Part shown: in pieces, positions 60,423-64,000 of the stretch
Numbering within the stretch: the first letter of the stretch is position 1
Layout: each line of letters starts with the position of its first letter
Source of the DNA: Burkholderiaceae bacterium
GTDB lineage: Bacteria; Pseudomonadota; Gammaproteobacteria; Burkholderiales; Burkholderiaceae_C
Assembly (NCBI GenBank): GCA_024235955.1
Contig: JACKLJ010000002.1
Span: 744,001-808,000 of the forward strand
DNA: 64,000 nucleotides
Direction: 5' to 3'
The notes under the pieces: generated by a model
Seen by the model: the letters and a program-made list of their open reading frames with translations, nothing else
The model's database searches: none
Told to the model about the DNA's origin: nothing
Made by a program: the position numbers and the translations under genes

Positions 60423-61874
60423 ATGCCCCCTGACACCCAGGCCGCCGCGCAGGCGCCCCCCGACAATCCGCGCTTCCTGCTGTGGCTGGTGGCCGTCGGC
60501 TTCTTCATGCAGACGCTGGACTCCACCATCGTCAACACCGCCCTGCCGGCCATGGCGCGCAGCCTGCAGCAGAGCCCGCTGCACATGCAGGCGGTGGTGG
60601 TGGCCTACTCGATCACCATGGCGGCCATCATCCCGGCCACCGGCTGGCTGGCCGACCGCTTCGGCACCCAGCGCATCTTCCTGCTGGCCATCGTGCTGTT
60701 CACGCTGGGTTCGGCGGCCTGCGCGGCTTCGGTGCGCTTCGAGCAGCTGGTGGCCTCGCGCGTGCTGCAGGGCATGGGCGGTGCCATGCTGCTGCCGGTA
60801 GGCCGGCTCACCGTGCTGCGCAACTTCCCGCGCGACAAGTTCCTGGAGGCCATGAGCTTCGTCGCCATCCCTGGCCTGGTGGGTCCGCTGATCGGTCCCA
60901 CGCTGGGCGGCTGGCTGGTGGAGGCGTTGTCCTGGCACTGGATCTTCCTGATCAACATCCCGGTGGGCATCGTCGGCGCGCTGACCACGCTGCGCTTCAT
61001 GCCCAACCTGCGCGGCCAGGACGTGCGCCGCTTCGACCTGGCGGGCTACGTGTTCCTGGTGGTGGCCATGCTGGCCATCTCGCTGTCGGTGGACGGGCTG
61101 GGCGGCCTGGGCTTCCAGCACGCCACCGTGGTGGTGCTGATCGTCACCGGCCTGGCCGCCCTCACCGCCTACTGGCTGCACGCGCTCAGGGTGCCGGCGC
61201 CGCTGTTCTCACCCAGCCTGTTCTCCATCCAGAGCTTTCGCGTGGGCATCCTGGGCAACCTGTTCGCGCGCATCGGCTCGGGCGCCATGCCTTTCATGAT
61301 TCCGCTCCTGATGCAGCTGGCCATGGGCTACAGCCCGGCCCAGGCCGGCATGCTGATGCTGCCGGTGGCGATGGCCAACATGGGCATGAAGCGCCTGGTG
61401 ACGCGCATCATCACCCGCCACGGTTACCGCCGCGTGCTGGTGGGCAACACGCTGACGCTGGGCTGCATGATCGCCAGCTTCGCGCTGATGGGCCACGACC
61501 AGCCGCTTTGGCTGCGCCTGATCCATCTGGCCGGGTTGGGCGCGGTCAACTCGATGCAGTTCACCGCCATGAACACCGTGACGCTGAAGGACCTGGACGT
61601 GGCCCGCGCCTCCAGCGGCAACAGCATGCTGTCGATGGTGCAGATGCTGGGCATGAGCCTGGGCGTGACCAGCGCCGCCGCCCTGCTGGCTGCCTTCACC
61701 GGCTGGCTGGACGTGGGCGCCGGGGCGGCGTCGCTGCCGGCCTTCCGCGCCGCGTTCGTGACCATCGGCGTGCTTACGGTGGCCTCGGCCGGCATCTTCT
61801 GGCAGTTGGCCGACGAGCAGCCGCCGGCCCCCGGGTCGGCCGAGCGCGCCACCCGCTCGCGTGAACTGGGCTGA
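60423..61874 (+). CDS. MFS multidrug transporter, DHA2 (MdtD-like)
   Basis: A 14-helix major facilitator of 483 aa. The start MPPDTQ is followed by FFMQTLDSTIVNTALPAMA (the DHA2 LDxTIVNxALP motif), motif A GWLADRFGTQRIF, and GLVGPLIGPTLGGWLVE for motif C. Similar in length to E. coli MdtD (471 aa). The upstream terminator reaches to within seven bases of the ATG, so the gene needs a promoter of its own or leaderless read-through. Efflux substrate unknown. Confidence 0.9.
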   Translation: MPPDTQAAAQAPPDNPRFLLWLVAVGFFMQTLDSTIVNTALPAMARSLQQSPLHMQAVVVAYSITMAAIIPATGWLADRFGTQRIFLLAIVLFTLGSAACAASVRFEQLVASRVLQGMGGAMLLPVGRLTVLRNFPRDKFLEAMSFVAIPGLVGPLIGPTLGGWLVEALSWHWIFLINIPVGIVGALTTLRFMPNLRGQDVRRFDLAGYVFLVVAMLAISLSVDGLGGLGFQHATVVVLIVTGLAALTAYWLHALRVPAPLFSPSLFSIQSFRVGILGNLFARIGSGAMPFMIPLLMQLAMGYSPAQAGMLMLPVAMANMGMKRLVTRIITRHGYRRVLVGNTLTLGCMIASFALMGHDQPLWLRLIHLAGLGAVNSMQFTAMNTVTLKDLDVARASSGNSMLSMVQMLGMSLGVTSAAALLAAFTGWLDVGAGAASLPAFRAAFVTIGVLTVASAGIFWQLADEQPPAPGSAERATRSRELG

Positions 61875-61879
61875 CTCAG

Positions 61880-61948
61880 GTTACTTCAAAAAACGTAGCT
61901 GCCTACGACCTCCACATAAGGGATGAGGCCACTTTTTGTTCATGAAAT
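61880..61948 (+). repeat. Family-A dispersed repeat
   Basis: ACGTAGCTGCCTACGACCTC with CATAAGGGATGAGGCC. It overlaps the last codons of the kinase gene on the other strand. Confidence 0.85.
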
Positions 61949-62542
61949 CTGAGGATGGGGCACCGGCGCCAGCAGCGCGCTGAGCAGCTGCCAGCGCGCC
62001 TCATCGTCGGGCGCGGTGTTGTCGAACAGCAGCAGCTCCGGGTAGTCGGCGGCAGCGGGCATGAACAGGCGCGTGCGGTAGGCGTCCCAGTGCGCCAGCT
62101 TCCAGGCGTCGTTGGGGTTGCCGCGCGCGGCGATGCGGCGGTGCGCCTCGTCCTCGGCCAGGTGCACCCAGACCACGCGCACCGCCACGTCGGCGCCCAC
62201 GCCCAGCCAGGCACGGTCGGCCAGCCGGTGGGCGCGCACCTCGCGCGACAGCGGCCCCACCACCAGCGTGCTCACGCCCAGCGCCAGGTTCTCGCGCGCG
62301 GTGGCCAGCAGGCCGTTGTATTCCGGGTCGCGCAGGTGCTGCAGGTACAGCGGGCTGTCGCGGTCGTTCGCATCGCCCGTGAGCACGCCCATGACCGCCG
62401 AGCTGTACTGGCCGTAGAGCGTGTCCTTATCGAGCAGGCAGAACGGCTCGCCGGTGGCCGCGATGAGCCGCGGCAGCAGGCGCTTGGCCAACGTGGTCTT
62501 GCCGGTGCCGGCGTGGCCGCAGAAGAAGATCAGGCGGGGCAT
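61940..62542 (-). CDS. Small P-loop kinase-like protein
   Basis: A 200-aa AAA_33/zeta-toxin-like P-loop protein. Walker A FFCGHAGTGKTTLAKRL (8-24), DKDTLYGQYSSAVMG after the second strand, VSTLVVGPLSREVRAHR, and a lid region with HLAEDEAHRRIAARGNPNDA, as in gluconate or cytidylate kinases that phosphorylate small molecules. The substrate cannot be named. The last residues (PHPQIS) are contributed by the family-A repeat edge. Confidence 0.82.
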   Translation of the reverse strand: MPRLIFFCGHAGTGKTTLAKRLLPRLIAATGEPFCLLDKDTLYGQYSSAVMGVLTGDANDRDSPLYLQHLRDPEYNGLLATARENLALGVSTLVVGPLSREVRAHRLADRAWLGVGADVAVRVVWVHLAEDEAHRRIAARGNPNDAWKLAHWDAYRTRLFMPAAADYPELLLFDNTAPDDEARWQLLSALLAPVPHPQIS

Positions 62543-62669
62543 GGGTTCAGTGGCCTTTCGACCATATGGCGCGTCGGTCCGGCTGCGTCAGGCGCGGCAG
62601 ACGCGCAGGCCACAGCCGGCTGCCGGCGTTGCCGCCCGGCCCTGCGGTCGCCGGACAACGGCGCGGAGG

Positions 62670-63227
62670 CTACCCATGCAGCCGAGAGCTCTTGGGCAGG
62701 TGCGCCATCAGGAACTCCATCTGGTCGGCCAGGATGCGGCGGTTGCGCAGGATGAAGTCTTCCCACAGGCTGGGCACGTAGGGCGCGTAGAGCAGCGGCA
62801 TGTGGGCCTGCTCGGGCGTGCGGCTGCTCTTGCGGTGGTTGCAGGCGCGGCAGGCGGTGACCACGTTCATCCAGATGTCGCGCCCGTTCTGGGCGAAGGG
62901 AATGATGTGCTCGCGGGTGAGCTCGGTCTCGTGAAAGTGGCCGCCGCAGTAGGCGCAGACGTTGCGGTCACGCGCGAACAACTTGGCGTTGGTGAGGCCG
63001 GGGCGCAGCTCGAAGGGGTTGATGCGCGGCACGCCCTTGGTGCCGATGATGCTGTTGACCTGGATGACCGACTGCTCGCCGGTGAGGGCGTTGTGGCCGC
63101 CGCGGAACAGCGCCACCCGGCCGCCGGCTTCCCAGCGCACCTGGTCGGCCGCGTAATGCAGCACCGCCTGCTCCAGCGAGATCCAGGACTGCGGCAGGCC
63201 CTGGGCGGAGAGTTTCAACACCTTCAC
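62670..63227 (-). CDS. HNH endonuclease
   Basis: A 185-aa HNH nuclease. Zinc pairs CAYCGG (near 93) and CRACNHRKS (near 130) enclose the catalytic HIIPFAQNGRDIWMNVVTAC, where the His and Asn of the HNH fold sit. The start is GTG 63227 with GGAG five bases upstream. Homologues in Burkholderiales are often housekeeping-like single genes rather than restriction enzymes. Adjacent ribF is divergent. Confidence 0.9.
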   Translation of the reverse strand: MKVLKLSAQGLPQSWISLEQAVLHYAADQVRWEAGGRVALFRGGHNALTGEQSVIQVNSIIGTKGVPRINPFELRPGLTNAKLFARDRNVCAYCGGHFHETELTREHIIPFAQNGRDIWMNVVTACRACNHRKSSRTPEQAHMPLLYAPYVPSLWEDFILRNRRILADQMEFLMAHLPKSSRLHG

Positions 63228-63371
63228 GACAACTCCATGAACAGGAATCTCCACGTGCCGGCGTTGCCAGGGCCGGCGCCTGCGACACAATATACCCTGT
63301 TTTCATGACGTTTTCGTGCCTGCGTCGGCACCCACCCTGCGCCAAGCGCTATCAAGACCATAGTTTCGCGG

Positions 63372-64000
63372 ATGAGGATCTTTCGCGGTCTGCACCACCC
63401 CGGCATCGCCGCCGGCTGTGCCCTGACCATCGGCAATTTCGACGGCGTGCACCGCGGCCACCAGGCCATGCTGGCGCTGCTCCGGAACGAGGCCGCGCAC
63501 CGCGGCGTGCCGAGCTGCGTGATGACCTTCGAGCCGCATCCGCGCGACTACTTCGCCAGCGTGCTGGGCAAGCCGGACCTGGCGCCGGCGCGCATCGCCA
63601 CCTTCCGCGACAAGCTGCAGGAGCTGGCCCGCTGCGGGGTGGATCAGGCCATCGTGATGCCCTTCAACGCCGCGCTGGCCAGCCAGCCGCCGCAGGCCTT
63701 CATCGACGATGTGCTGGTGCGCGGCCTCGGCGTGCGCTACGTGCTGGTGGGCGACGACTTCCGCTTCGGCGCCAAGCGGGCGGGCGACTACGCCATGCTC
63801 GACGCCGCCGGCGCGCGGCTGGGCTTCGACGTGGCGCGCATGCAGAGCTATGAGGTGCACGGGCTGCGGGTTTCTTCTTCCGCCGTGCGCGAGGCGCTGG
63901 CCGAAGGGCGCCTGGACGACGCGGCCGCCCTGCTCGGCCGGCCCTACAGCATCAGCGGCCACGTGGTGCACGGGCGCAAGCTCGGCCGCGCGCTGGCCGA
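63372..64000 (+). CDS. ribF: Bifunctional riboflavin kinase/FMN adenylyltransferase, N-terminal part
   Basis: RibF makes FMN and FAD. The first 209 codons lie in the window and the 3' end is outside. The adenylyltransferase nucleotidyl-binding motif TIGNFDGVHRGHQAML (about 19-34), EPHPRDYFA, and VLVGDDFRFGAKRAGDY (about 117-133) are complete. VSSSAVREALAEGRLDDAA ends that domain and the kinase domain begins near GRPYSISGHVVHG. ATG 63372 is 144 bp from the divergent HNH gene. Confidence 0.95.
   Translation, partial: MRIFRGLHHPGIAAGCALTIGNFDGVHRGHQAMLALLRNEAAHRGVPSCVMTFEPHPRDYFASVLGKPDLAPARIATFRDKLQELARCGVDQAIVMPFNAALASQPPQAFIDDVLVRGLGVRYVLVGDDFRFGAKRAGDYAMLDAAGARLGFDVARMQSYEVHGLRVSSSAVREALAEGRLDDAAALLGRPYSISGHVVHGRKLGRALA

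Overview
The window is GC-rich chromosomal DNA from a betaproteobacterium, most likely a member of the Comamonadaceae (Burkholderiales). The evidence is the gene content (cmk-rpsA-ihfB-lapA-lapB block, RdgC, Bug/TctC and TRAP transporters, xseB-ispA-dxs order, an IPTL-CTERM protein) and about 19 copies of a roughly 65-bp dispersed repeat with the core ATAGCTGCCTGCGCCCGCC, which I associate with this family. The genus cannot be fixed from the sequence. I see no prophage, IS element, CRISPR array or rRNA operon.

Layout. 0-4.8 kb: end of cmk, then rpsA, ihfB, lapA, lapB and a ComEA-like helix-hairpin-helix protein. 4.9-12.2 kb: a fused 5-oxoprolinase/hydantoinase, a MarR-like regulator and a divergent TRAP transporter (dctQMP), probably one uptake-and-hydrolysis module. 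12.3-13.7 kb: rdgC-crcB. 13.7-18.1 kb: an aldehyde:ferredoxin oxidoreductase (AOR) operon (four-cluster ferredoxin, pterin subunit, FAD subunit, MoaD-like protein, small unknown protein). 18.3-22.9 kb: a PhyH-type dioxygenase, then modE divergent from modABC. 23-27.1 kb: tctBA convergent with a TctDE-like two-component system. 27.2-31.8 kb: a tungstate importer (tupBCA plus a ModA-like lipoprotein) divergent from a regulator that fuses a ModE-type HTH to a periplasmic-binding-protein-like domain. 32-36 kb: a second TRAP system whose binding protein faces the other way. 36.2-39.3 kb: dxs-ispA-xseB. 39.5-45 kb: Rieske oxygenase, EamA transporter, mercaptopyruvate sulfurtransferase, ZIP transporter, dienelactone hydrolase. 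45.1-47.4 kb: tRNA-Thr(CGU), glycerate 2-kinase, Crp/Fnr regulator. 47.5-52.5 kb: a four-gene catabolic operon (FAD oxidoreductase, class III aminotransferase, Bug binding protein, amidase). 52.6-64 kb: desaturase, rsmB, IPTL-CTERM protein, purN, yceH, two acyl-CoA dehydrogenases, an MFS pump, a small P-loop kinase, an HNH nuclease and the start of ribF.

The most coherent system is the Mo/W block at 13.7-31.8 kb. It combines a probable tungstoenzyme (AOR), its own MoaD-like protein, separate molybdate and tungstate importers, ModE, and the ModE-HTH/PBP regulator. A nearly identical palindrome (CTATGCA-N6-TGCATAG) lies upstream of the AOR operon and, 12.4 kb away, between the tungstate importer and the regulator gene, and I see it nowhere else in the window. 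I infer a tungsten regulon in which the regulator controls its own gene, tungstate uptake and the enzyme that uses the metal.

The second theme is repeat invasion. Family-A copies fill most short intergenic gaps and also enter coding frames. One supplies the TupA signal peptide, one extends ModC, and two insert in frame in RsmB and YceH. One reaches to the ZIP start codon.
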